Assembly (NCBI GenBank): GCA_039707465.1
Contig: CM077644.1
Location: 203,552,462 to 203,616,461, forward strand
Source: Rhabdophis nuchalis
Taxonomy: Eukaryota; Chordata; Lepidosauria; Squamata; Natricidae
Direction of reading: 5' to 3'
DNA: 64,000 nucleotides
Part shown: piece after piece, positions 1 to 9,566 of the stretch
How positions within the stretch are numbered: the stretch's first letter is position 1
Layout of the letters: every line of letters begins with the position of its first letter
The notes under the pieces: generated by a model
Seen by the model: the letters and a program-made list of their open reading frames with translations, nothing else
Told to the model about the DNA's origin: nothing
Database searches by the model: none
Made by a program: the position numbers and the translations under genes

Positions 1-460
1 ATGGAAAATCAACCTCCCTGGCCAAATGTCTAAGCTTTAAAGGAGGTCTAATCAGATGGAGGCAAGCTTGGTATATGCATATACAGTCAATCACAGGCAT
101 TCCATATCAATAATTCAAACAAACACTCATGTGATTACTGTTTCAGAACTTATAGCAGAGACCATAATATAATGCCTAGAATCTATAACACTCACATATA
201 CAACCCAGATTATGAATCCCCTTTCATGGACAATAAACAAATTATCTCTACCATATCTTCCACCAAAATGGATTGTTATGTAACTTTATTAAAAAAGTCA
301 CTGACTACTCAACCTAATATAGCACAACCAATATAAGCTGTGAAGATAACACTGCTATCCTTTAAAAAGAAATGTCAGAAACCACCAACAAACCATTACA
401 ACCTCTTGACATCACCATAACGCACAATTAAAGCCCTCCAACATTTCCTAAGTAGATTTC
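1..460. other. AT-rich DNA, nothing identified
   Basis: No frame, repeat family or structure was recognised here. Short direct motifs occur but none supports a call. Confidence 0.4.
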
Positions 461-575
461 CAACACTGGAAGTTTTTAAGAAGATGTTGGATAACTATTT
501 GTCTGAAGTGGTGCAGGTTTTCCTGCCTAAGTTGGACTAGAAGACCTTCCAAGGTCCTTCCAACTCTGTTATTCT
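461..575 (+). repeat. CR1 LINE 3' end fragment
   Basis: The last pol codons (compare TLEVFKKMLD in the better copies at 4.4 and 61.2 kb) are followed by the CR1 3' UTR signature GGACTAGAAGACCT and the terminal CCAACTCTGTTATTCT. This is a strongly 5'-truncated copy. It lacks the TATTG pentamer array seen at 61.4 kb and instead runs into an A-rich stretch. Confidence 0.8.
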
Positions 576-654
576 AAACAAAAAAAGAAAAAAGAAAGAA
601 AAAAAATCACACAGTTTAAGGACTGTAATAGTCACTATGTAGACAAACAGGCCG

Positions 655-1160
655 AAGACTAGCAGAGTGCATCCATGAACACCAACTAGCTGTGAGAAGA
701 CGTGAGGAAGACTCCTTAATTTCACAAACATGCACAAATTTAATCATAGTTTCACCTGGGAAACTGAGTATACTAGATCAAACCAAGTCCAAAAATGCTA
801 GAGAATTCCTAGAACCTCAGTCCTCAGAAAAATCAGGCATTAGCAGGCACATGGCAAACTTAACAAAAACAAAAATCTCTTCAGCAGCAATCAACATCTG
901 GATGAACAGAGATAAACAGTAAGGTTAACACTGGATCAACAATGAAGAGGAAAACAATATCCCAATCAAGGAACCACTAACACAGATGATAAAGCTAATA
1001 ATAAACAACTGCCCTATCAAGGAGCCACTGAGAACACTCCCACTGACAATAATTGGGCAAACGACTAGTATATAAAATGAACGCAAACCACACTTCCTTC
1101 TAGCACTGATGATGTTGCCTTGTTTGCTATCAAAAAAACAAGCAAATCAACAAAAACCCA
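655..1160 (+). repeat. Penelope-like retroelement remnant (C-terminal/GIY-YIG-side end)
   Basis: A decayed frame reads HQLAVRRREEDS, then ILDQTKSKNAREFLE and SRHM. This resembles the C-terminal region of Penelope-like elements, next to the GIY-YIG endonuclease, which I recall as reading REDS...ILxQxKxKxAREFxEAW...NRH. It is followed at 1106-1112 by CTGATGA, where this family carries a hammerhead-like motif; the matching GAAAC half is eroded here. Several shifts and stops make it non-functional. Family assignment is by recall of the motif order and was not searched. Confidence 0.5.
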
Positions 1161-2096
1161 TCTTATCGCAGTGAGACTACTTAATAGAAAAGTCGCAACA
1201 AGGTTAGCTAGTGGATACTGTTGGGTTTATACATATACACAAACACATATAAATTAAAACTTAAAAATGAATAAATCAATCAATTTCCATCCATGTACCT
1301 TTTGCATATTCTCACTTGTAGGTCTTTCTGTCCATTGCTAATTAATTTGTAATTCCTGAAATTAATGTTTCATCACACATTTAAATACATTATTTTCCCT
1401 CTGGACTACATTACTCAGAAAGAAACTGATCAGACCAGTTTGCACTGGGATTTGTAAATCATGAAGTCCTCAAAAATTCCTATTAAATGAATATTTAAAT
1501 CATTCCACTTCAAATAAATGTCTAAACAAGACTATGCTCAGAGGAACAAACTAACAAATTTCATGTTTGGGTACATGAAGACATTTACATTTGGTCTGCG
1601 GAATGAATATGGGGGCAACAACATTTGATTAAATATAGCTTTCCACATCACTGAGTCTAGAGGTCAATTGTACTTATGCTCTCATCATCACATACATTGG
1701 AGATAAAAACAGAGAACAATCAAAATGGAATGAAGGGGAAAAAAGCAAAAAATGTAAAACCATGTTAGCCAACCTAGGTCATCTGAGTAGAGTCAGCATT
1801 TGGTAGACAGATATATTAATATCTATATGAAAACAGGTTTTTATAAAGTAAGAAATACAATATAATATATTACGGTGAAAGTAAATATGCCTTTATTAAA
1901 TTTAGTTTAGTCATGCATATATACCTTTCTAAATATGGTGCCCTTCAAAATATTAGATTGCTGCAACCATTATTTCCAGCTAGATAAAGTTTGCAGTTTG
2001 ATATTTTAAAAAAATCATCATGAATCGGATATGTCAAATGGACCTGGTTCATTTGTCAAAAGGAGAAACTTCTTTTGTTATGTGTATGTGAGTATA
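1161..2096. other. AT-rich DNA, nothing identified
   Basis: Unique-looking AT-rich sequence with short poly-A and TA tracts. No coding frame or repeat family was recognised. Confidence 0.4.
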
Positions 2097-2929
2097 TTAA
2101 AATTTGCAAAATAGCTGTCATGATGTCATTCTGCCTCCACCCCTTTTGTATATACAGTGGTGGTGAATCTTTGGCACGTGCGCCGGAAGTGGTATGCAGA
2201 GCCGTCACTCTGCACGTGCCAGAAACCAGAAGCTCAGCTTTTCGGCAATTTCATACGTGCCAGGGAGCTGCTCTTCTGGGTTCTGGCACTCCCATGTACC
2301 TGAAGATCAGGTAGCCTCCATGCATGTTCATGCCGGAACTCAGAAGAGCAACAGGCGACAGCTAGCATAACCAGTGAGATGGATCTGCATGCCACTTCCG
2401 GCACACATGCCAAAGACCAGCTGGCTGGTGAGCATGCATGTGCTAGCTGTCACCTTTTGTGTGTCTGAGTTCCAGCATGCACATGCACGCAGGCTAGCTG
2501 ATCTTCGGGTACATGGGAGTGCCAGAACCCAGAAGAGCAGCTTCCTGGCATGCATGCGATTGCTGGAAAACTGAGCTTCTGGTTTCTGGCATGTGCATGC
2601 GTGCCAGCCAGCTGGTCCTTGCGTGCACATGCACACCAAAACCAGGTGACCTGCACACCTGCACACACCAGAAACAGGAAGCTTAGCTTCCCGATGATCG
2701 GATGCATGCCAGGAAGCTGCTCTTCTGGGTTCCAGCGCTCCCGGGCACACAAAGACCAGCATGTGTGTACCAGAAAACAAAATAAAAGCAACAGGCAATG
2801 GCTGGCATGCCTGGAGAAATGGCTCTGTATGCCACTTCTGGCACGTGTGCCATACGTTCGCCACCACTGTTTTATACAAAAGGGGTGGAGGCACAATGAC
2901 ATCATGACAGCTATCCTGAAAATTTTAAC
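2097..2929. repeat. Inverted hAT-like mosaic with palindromic core
   Basis: Positions 2097-2206 and 2820-2929 are inverted copies of about 110 bp. Each contains a hAT-like terminus (CAGTGGTGGTGAA type) and the same adjoining flank (CATGATGTCATT, CCTCCACCCCTTTTGTATA). Inside, 2218-2368 and 2440-2590 are a second inverted pair centred near 2404, about 90% identical over the best 93 bp. A third copy of the unit lies in direct orientation at about 2665-2845. The long frames on both strands are by-products of these stop-poor, GC-rich units and encode no recognisable protein. Confidence 0.65.
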
Positions 2930-3070
2930 ATGGATGCATGTGCTGGGAAACTGTTCTTCCATTTCCAATGCTCCCATGCATGCGTACCAGCAATCTGCTC
3001 TCCCGGTTTCTGGTGCTCCTCCTGCGCCCGCACTCCAGTTTCGGCACTCTGTGCCCAAAAGCCAACACTG
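2155..3070 (+). mobile_element. Outer non-autonomous hAT-like element
   Basis: It begins CAGTGGTGGTGAA and ends GCCAACACTG, which fits the TIR pair (CAGTGNTGGC-type) of the family also seen at 23.2, 18.6 and 45.5 kb. Flanks GTATATA and GTATATT may be an eroded target duplication. The interior is the inverted mosaic described separately, so the element may have been rebuilt by nested insertion. No transposase frame is present. Confidence 0.5.
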
Positions 3071-3784
3071 GTATATTACATAGTCTTTAAAATGGTCTTT
3101 ATCCACCAATGAAAATGAGCCTCAAGGTCTCTTGATAGGATTTAATGCCAATCCTGAAAGCTTTGTACTTACACCGCTGGAAAAAAAACATATCTGGGCC
3201 TTTTTGGTGACAATATCTATACTTTGGGACTTCTTTCTCTTAACTAAATTGTTCAATTTATTCACTAACGTTTTAAAGATATGTTTTCAGGACATATTTT
3301 TTACTTAAGCTTTTCCCTTGTGGTGACCAGCTATTGGACTGAGATTGCTGAGGGCATTGAAATTGTTTTTGTTACTTGGAGTTGGAATATATCTTGATTT
3401 TTTGCTGCCGTGTATCTTATTTTTAATGCTTTTAATTGTTATTTTGTTATTTTATTTTCCATCAAATATTTTATTCTAAATACTGCTGTTATTTATTGGT
3501 TTATCAGTAACTGTAACAAGATGTTGGCATCAACTGCATGCAATATAAAATGTACTGTACATACATACATAGCCTTTGTTTGGCAACTGCATTAGATAGA
3601 TTTCTTAACAACTGTGTTGTTAAGCAAAGTGATCACAAAATAAGACTGCAACTAACCTTTGGATATTTTATTTGCTTTAAGATCTGCAAAGATATTAAAT
3701 ATGAAGATTGGTTATTTGTTCATCACTGTTATAAGTGTAAACAATCATTAAACAAGGCAATCACTAGATAATACAATAGCTATC

Positions 3785-3868
3785 ATTCATCTATCTATTT
3801 GCAGTATCTGTCTATCTGTCTGTCTGTCTGTCATATATCTATCATCATCTACCTATCATCTCAAAGTG
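3785..3868 (+). repeat. (CTAT/CTGT)n imperfect microsatellite
   Basis: Tetranucleotide CTAT and CTGT units with interruptions. It lies directly against the 5' truncation point of the CR1 copy that follows. Confidence 0.8.
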
Positions 3869-4488
3869 TGCAGCAGTTGCCAAAAAAGCCAACACAGTTC
3901 TAGGCTGCATAAACAGAGGGATAGAATCAACATCACGTGAAGTGTTAATACTACTTTATAATGCCTTGGTAAGGCCACACTTGGAATACTGCATTCAGTT
4001 TTGGTCGCCACGATGTAGAAAAGATGTGGAGACTCTAGAAAGAGTGCAGAGAAGAGCAACAAAGATGAATAGGAGACTGGAGGCTAAAACATATGAGGAA
4101 CGGTTGCAGGAACTGGGTATGTCTAGTTTAATGAAAAGAAGGACTAGGGGAGACATGATAGCAGTGTTCCGATATCTCAGAGGCTGCCACAAAGAAGAGG
4201 GAGTCAAACTATTTTCCAAAGCACCTGAGGGCAGAACAAGAAGCAATGAGTGGAAACTAATCAAGAAGAGAAGCAACTTAGAACTGAGGAGAAATTTCCT
4301 GACAGTTAGAACAATTAACCAGTGGAACAGCTTGCCTCCAGAAGTTGTGAATGCCCCAACCCTGGAAGTCTTTAAGAAGATGTTGGATAGCCATTTGTCT
4401 GAAATGGTATAGGGTTTCCTGCCTGGGCAGGAGGTTGGACTAGAAGACCTCCAAGGTCCCGTCCAACTCTGCTATTGTATTGTATTAA
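3857..4488 (+). mobile_element. CR1 LINE, 3' third with reverse-transcriptase C-terminus
   Basis: The frame at 3942-4412 (156 codons) carries the C-terminal CR1 pol signature: [23 protein letters not shown], then NQWNSLPPEVVNAPTLEVFKKMLD. The catalytic YADD region lies upstream and is missing, so this is a 5'-truncated, dead copy. The 3' UTR has GGACTAGAAGACCT and CCAACTCTGCTATTG with about two TATTG units. About 120 bp upstream is still readable as pol (KKANTVLGCINRG-like) but out of frame. It is closely similar to the copy at 61.04-61.45 kb. Confidence 0.9.
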
Positions 4489-5097
4489 ATATTTTCAATA
4501 AAAGTTTTTTCCCAACTTAAAAAAACAGAGAAGAAATTATTGGTGGAGAAGGACAAGATGAAGAATATAAAGCGACTGAAGTGTGTGGCCCACTTGAAGT
4601 GAATTGTGTTTTCCAAATGTCCATGTAGCTAAATACCCAGCTTTATTTTCTTGGAGTGCTTCTAATATCAATGAATATGGGTAGGCGGAGATGTCTATAT
4701 AGTATGCTTCTTCTATTTCAAGAGCTCAGAAAAAGAAAAAGAAAGTAACAGATGATCAGGAACACAGCATATGTGGTTGTAGAGGAATGCGGAGTTGGCC
4801 TTGAAATATAGCAGGGAAGTATGTGGCAGTCACTAAAAAAATCTGATGCTAACCCAAAAAAGCAGGAAGGAGGGAGAAAGAAACGCAAGATTTCTCTGCC
4901 TTGATTCTCTTTGGAATAAGGAGAAATACAATCATTGTTATATAATACAAGTATGCATTGTACTATTTGTTGAATATCTGGGCTTTATATACTGTAAAGG
5001 ACAGAATAAATTTCATAAGTTGGACCATGGCATCCACAGGCCAGGAGTGCAGGCTGTCAAAAAGTTAAAACAGTGGCTGAAACAACCTGGTAAAAAC

Positions 5098-6062
5098 CAT
5101 GCTGCTTATATAAACAACTGGCCTTAGAGAAATAGCACAATGCAACCGGCAAGATTTGATTATGCTTAATTGAATATATATAATGTGTAAACTTTTAGAT
5201 TCCAAATCCTGCTGATGCTGTTAGTGTTTATAACACATTATTACATATTCCACATTTTGTAATCATCATAAAGAGTAGTACTAATTAAATAGAAATATTA
5301 TTCCAAGGTAGAAATGCTTAGGTTTACACTAAGGTTCCAAGGTTTGCCAAGGAAAGAATCCCTTTGACATGCATGTCTTATACATGTGAAAAAAGGAGCA
5401 GGATTTTCATCATATCATCAGGGCCACTATTTTGGTCTCTCACACAGATGCCCGTGGGTTGCATCAAGTAATCAGAAGGGTAAAAGATAAGAAATAGATT
5501 CTTCTCTTGGCAAAGCTTAGATTGCAAGTGTAGATCGAGACATTCCTAATTTTGAATGGTGCAAGTAGTCCTCAACAGTTTGTTTAGTGACCGTTCAAAG
5601 TTACAACAGCCCTGAAAAAGTGGCACAACCATTTTCGCATTTATGACTATTGCAGCATCCCCATGGTGATATGATCAAATTCCAAAGCTTGGCAACTAAA
5701 TCATATTTATGACAGCATCCTGGTCGTGTAATCACTTTTTGCAACCTTCTGAAAAGCAGTCAAGAGGGGTGCCAGATTCATTTAACAATTGTTGCAAGAA
5801 AGACAAAAGTGATTTAACAACTGTTTGGCTTAGCCACATAAATTATGGGGTCAATTGTCATAAATCTAATACTACCTGTATTACCTTTTAGGTTAAATAC
5901 TAAATGTTGAGTATGTAACAATAATTTGTATATATTAACAGCCTCATCAGGATTTGGAATCTAAAAGTTTACACATTATTTACATTCAATTAAGCATAAT
6001 CAAATCTTGCCAAGTTATGTAGCCTTATTTCTCTAAGGCCACTTGTTTATGTAAGCAGTGAA
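5098..6062. repeat. Structure with about 165-bp inverted arms
   Basis: The sequence at about 5098-5262 is repeated in inverted orientation at about 5890-6062. Shared blocks include GGCCTTAGAGAAAT, GCAAGATTTGATTATGCTTA and TTTTAGATTCCAAATCCTG. The spacer of about 630 bp contains a separate DNA-transposon-like repeat. The arms could be long terminal inverted repeats of a non-autonomous transposon or two inverted insertions of one repeat. No transposase frame and no clear target duplication were seen. Confidence 0.6.
5563..5877. mobile_element. Non-autonomous DNA-transposon-like repeat (AGTAGTCCTC...ACTACCT)
   Basis: It starts AGTAGTCCTCAACA and ends with the inverse form, ATCTAATACTACCT. The interior has the typical GTGACCGTTCAAAGTTACAAC and CCCCATGGTGATATGATCAAA blocks of a repeat I know as common in squamates. 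The superfamily is not clear to me. It is non-coding and diverged. Confidence 0.55.
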
Positions 6063-6523
6063 TCATTAATATGCAGCTATTTTCATAATTAGAAACTGTC
6101 TGCTAAGGAACCTGCTGCCTAGAACAGATAAGAAAAATGTGGATGGTTGAAAATATGCTGCTAAATTTAGATCATTGTGGCATTTGAAATAACTTGAAAA
6201 TACTGGATTATTATCAAATATAGATAGCAAATATATAAGCAAAAAACATTTCACATTAACTATTACTGAAGAAAGAGATAAAATGGAGAAGAAATTGTGT
6301 TGCTGCAGGCTTGAAATAAAAAAAATCAGTTTAACTAACAGGGGCAAATGTTTTATCAAAGTGTTAAAAAAAAGTATCGTTTACTCTGATGGATTAAACC
6401 AGATGGTTCTAATGCTGACAGAATTAGAACCACATAAGGCCACAGAGACAGAAAAGAAAGATTTAGTAACAATGCTAAGCAGAAAAAAATATCTAACATT
6501 TTTTAGCAGAACATCTGGCTACT

Positions 6524-7080
6524 AAACAACAACAACAACAATCCCATGGCTGGGCCTGGGCGGCTATTGGGTGCGGTCCCTGTGGTTATGGGATTGCCAG
6601 TCTTTGGATCGGTAGTGGTTTAGCTACTGTGAACTAACCCAGGCACCTACCATCACCAATGGTGAGAATAAATCAACAAAATTCCATACTAGATCGGTTG
6701 TAGCCCGGGTTAATAAGGACCGTTTCAGATACTATGGCTTCTGGACTTCTGTCAAAAAATGGTCTATAGGACTTGGTTGCTATTGCTGGAGAACCAGGGA
6801 GTGCAACTGTAAAACAACTAACATGTAGCTGTGAATACCCATGATCATTGATGTACTTGGTATTTTATAAAAGAATTTTATAAAATAAATCAAGAAAGTA
6901 CTGCAAAAAACTGCTGCTTGGAACTCAAAAATCTTAAGAAGATACTTGGTTGATACCTAGGACACTGGCAGCAACCCATATCAACCATTAGTCAATGGTA
7001 TTCATGACACATTTTAAAATGTTCAGTTGACTGAGTTTCCTGCTTAATGAAAAAAAGACATAATAATAGTAATAAAAAGA
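6524..7080. other. Possible 5' part of the R4-like LINE, uncertain
   Basis: An AAC triplet run at 6524-6541 is followed by non-AT-rich sequence (GGGCCTGGGCGGC, GTGCGGTCCCTGTGG) that differs in composition from its surroundings. It runs towards the R4-like reverse transcriptase without a visible border. It could be that element's 5' region, but no protein motif proves it. Confidence 0.25.
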
Positions 7081-7089
7081 AGATGATTC

Positions 7090-7630
7090 TGAAAAACTGC
7101 AAGAAAAGGGAGACCAAATTTCATATAGCATGGATTGATTACAAGAAGGCATTCGACTACCTGCCACATGATTGGATAAGCCTAGAAATGACAGGAGTCA
7201 ATAGACACAGTTGCTAGTTAATGGTGATAGAATGGGAAAGGTTAATATCAAGAGACGGATTTTCCAAGGAAATTCACTATTCACAGTACTGTTTGGAATT
7301 GCACTGATTCCTTTGTCAATAATACTGAATAACTCAGGCCATGACTATCAAACATCAAAAACATCTGCCAGATTATCCCATCTCCTTTACATGAGTAATC
7401 TGAAACTGTATGAAAAAATACCATCTGAAATAGAATTGCTGCTCGACACTTTCCATGTATACAGCCAAGATATTGTGATGGAGTTTGGAGTGGACAAATT
7501 TATCATGCTTAAAGTCAAACAGGGAAAAATAATGAAAACTGAAGGAATCAAGATGCTTTATTGAAATAACATCAAGAGTCTGGATGAAGACGATCATTAC
7601 AAATACCTGGGCATCATTCAAGCTTACCTT
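7090..7630 (+). mobile_element. R4/Dong-type LINE, reverse-transcriptase block (decayed)
   Basis: Reading frames joined across shifts give AWIDYKKAFDYLPHDWI (RT domain A), RRIFQGNSLFTVLFGIALIPL (domain B-like), then LSHLLYMSNLKLY, where the catalytic YxDD is changed to YMSN, and later DDHYKYLGI. This order matches R2/R4-clade polymerases rather than CR1 or L2. The catalytic aspartates are lost and frameshifts are present, so it is a pseudogene. The C-terminal part of the same element lies at 8.29-8.87 kb. Confidence 0.65.
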
Positions 7631-8288
7631 ACCTACCTCCCTCCCCCCCACGGAGCCCCTTCAGCCCCTGGGAGGCAGACGAGTGGCTGGCATGCTGGCT
7701 GGGGAGGCTACAGCTGCCTCTTTCGCCTTGGGACAGCCAGAGCGCTTCCCGGGGGCTGAAAAGGATCCCGGGGAGTGGAGGGAGAGACAGAGAGAGGGGA
7801 TATCCATAGCTACCTTCCTTCAATTTAGCCCTTTTAAATAATGGTTAGAAAGGAAATAGCAAGGGGGGGATTAATGCTGTGTTGATTGGTTTGGACAGAG
7901 AGAGGGAGGGAGAGAAAGGTAGACAGAGACACAGAATGAGTGATTAAGTGAGTGAATGAGAGACAGACAAACAGACAGACACAGAGTGACAGATGGGCGG
8001 AGGGAGGAGAGAGAGACAGATACAGAGAGACAGGCAGACACAGAGAGAGACAGAAAGAAAAAGAGAGAAAGAGAAAGAAAAAAGAAAGAACTTATGACCA
8101 CAATTGTGGCCAAAATTTTGGTTGCTAAGCAAGACCGTTGTTAAGTGAGTTTCACCACATTTTCCAAGTTGGCCACGCCCACCCGGGCACATGACCGCTG
8201 AGCCACTCCCACAAAATAGCCTCCCCCCCCCCGGTCAATGGTGTCCCTCTTTACCAATATTAAAATCTGGTCACCTTAATCTTAACTA
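7631..8288. mobile_element. Intervening repeat cluster splitting the R4-like LINE
   Basis: A GC-rich block (7640-7790), a GA-rich tract (7895-8090) and a shared MITE cassette (8111-8175, TTGGTTGCTAAGCAA then GTTGTTAAGTGAG) end at CTGGTCACCTTA (8267-8278). That is the right-hand terminus of the hAT-like family seen complete at 37757-38231. A matching left terminus is not visible, so the insertion is incomplete or rearranged. It replaces roughly the middle of the LINE protein. Confidence 0.5.
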
Positions 8289-8289
8289 G

Positions 8290-8870
8290 GATGGCATACT
8301 GAATACTGGAGAGACCAAAATAGTCTGCAAGAAGAACCAAATGAAGAACAATAAAGAGGCATGGGAAGATGCAGTATTACATGCCCAATTCATTAAAAAG
8401 ATAACAGGTAAAACAGGTAGTAGCAAGGCCTGTCTAAGAGCAGGAAAGCTGAAGAAAGAGACTGAGGAACTAATTCTGCCTGCACAGGGCCAAGATTTAA
8501 AAACAAATACATACAAAGCCAGAATTGAGAAGACAGCAAGAGACAACAAGTGCAATCTCTGCAAAGAAGCTGAAGAAAGAATAGTTAGCTGCTGCAAGAA
8601 AATTGCACAGACTGACTACAAATAATGGGATGACAAAGTAGCAGATATAGTTCGTTGGAAGATTTACAAAAAAATACCATTTGCCTGCAAGCAAAAACTG
8701 GTGGGGCCATAAAATAGAGAAAGTAGTAACAAATGAAAAGGCTAAAGTGATCTGGGACTATAGAATTAAAAAAGACAAAAATTGTCTGGATAGTGGCCAC
8801 GGCAGTACCAGAACAGAAGAGTAAAGTTGCCTTTTGCAATTGACCAATGGTGATTTTGTCAATTTCATTG
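8290..8870 (+). mobile_element. R4/Dong-type LINE, C-terminal zinc-knuckle and endonuclease-side block
   Basis: The open frame at 8341-8625 contains KCNLCKEAEERIVSCCKKIAQTDYK, which matches the CxxC...H/C...C knuckle before the C-terminal restriction-like endonuclease of R2/R4-type LINEs. After a stop and a frameshift near 8690 the downstream frame reads KNWWGHKIEKVVTNEKAKVIWDYRI, another signature of that C-terminus. The histidine of the knuckle appears replaced. It is a dead copy, with a likely 3' UTR towards 8.9 kb. Confidence 0.65.
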
Positions 8871-9566
8871 GTGTTTAAGTGGTTTTGGGATTACACCCAA
8901 GGCACTTGCTTGGCTGTATTGCTAGTGGTACTACCTTTGCTTTCTTTTTCCACAGTCATTCCGTTTCTATTTTGAGGTCTTTGTGTTTTGTTATCTTCTC
9001 TAGCTCTCTTCTCTTCTGCTGTCTCCATGTACTGCCATAACCATTATCTAGACTTTTTTTTTTACTTTCTTATCAACAATCGTTAAGTTGATTGTTATGT
9101 GGCAGGTGCCCAATTTGAATTTTAAAATCACAGAATACTTTTGCTTGTTTACTTTCTATTGATTTCTTTTTTATGGTACCACCAGTTCTTGCTTTCAAAC
9201 AAATAGAACGTTATTCAGATCTTCCAAGGTACCATTATTGCTACTTTGTCAGATTGGGCTTTGACACTTTGGGAGGATAGTAATGGTTGGTTCCTTTTAG
9301 AGTTTGAGAACTGCTCTATCTTCTGCTTTGAGATGGTTGTGTTTTTGTATTCTTGTGGTGTGACTATACAAAACTATATAGTCCATTGCAATACTTAATT
9401 ATTTGTTATTTGCTTAGTGAAAGAAATAGTTTTGTGGCATTTTATAAAAATGAAATAAAGCATAAATTAAAAATAATATTCAAAAGAAAATGAAAACATA
9501 GCTCGTGAATAATAATTTGAATACATATTTGATAGGTTTTTTAGCTTCAAATAAATCTGTATATGT
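8871..9566. other. T-rich spacer, possibly R4-like 3' UTR at its left edge
   Basis: No protein signature. A short hairpin, AACAATC...GATTGTT, lies near 9085-9106. The rest is AT-rich sequence up to the target duplication of the next element. Confidence 0.35.

Noticed and set aside
2340..3109. Long frames on both strands (184, 219 and 177 codons)
   Set aside because: They lie in inverted, stop-poor hAT repeats. The peptides repeat the same Cys/His/Ala-rich units and have no family resemblance.
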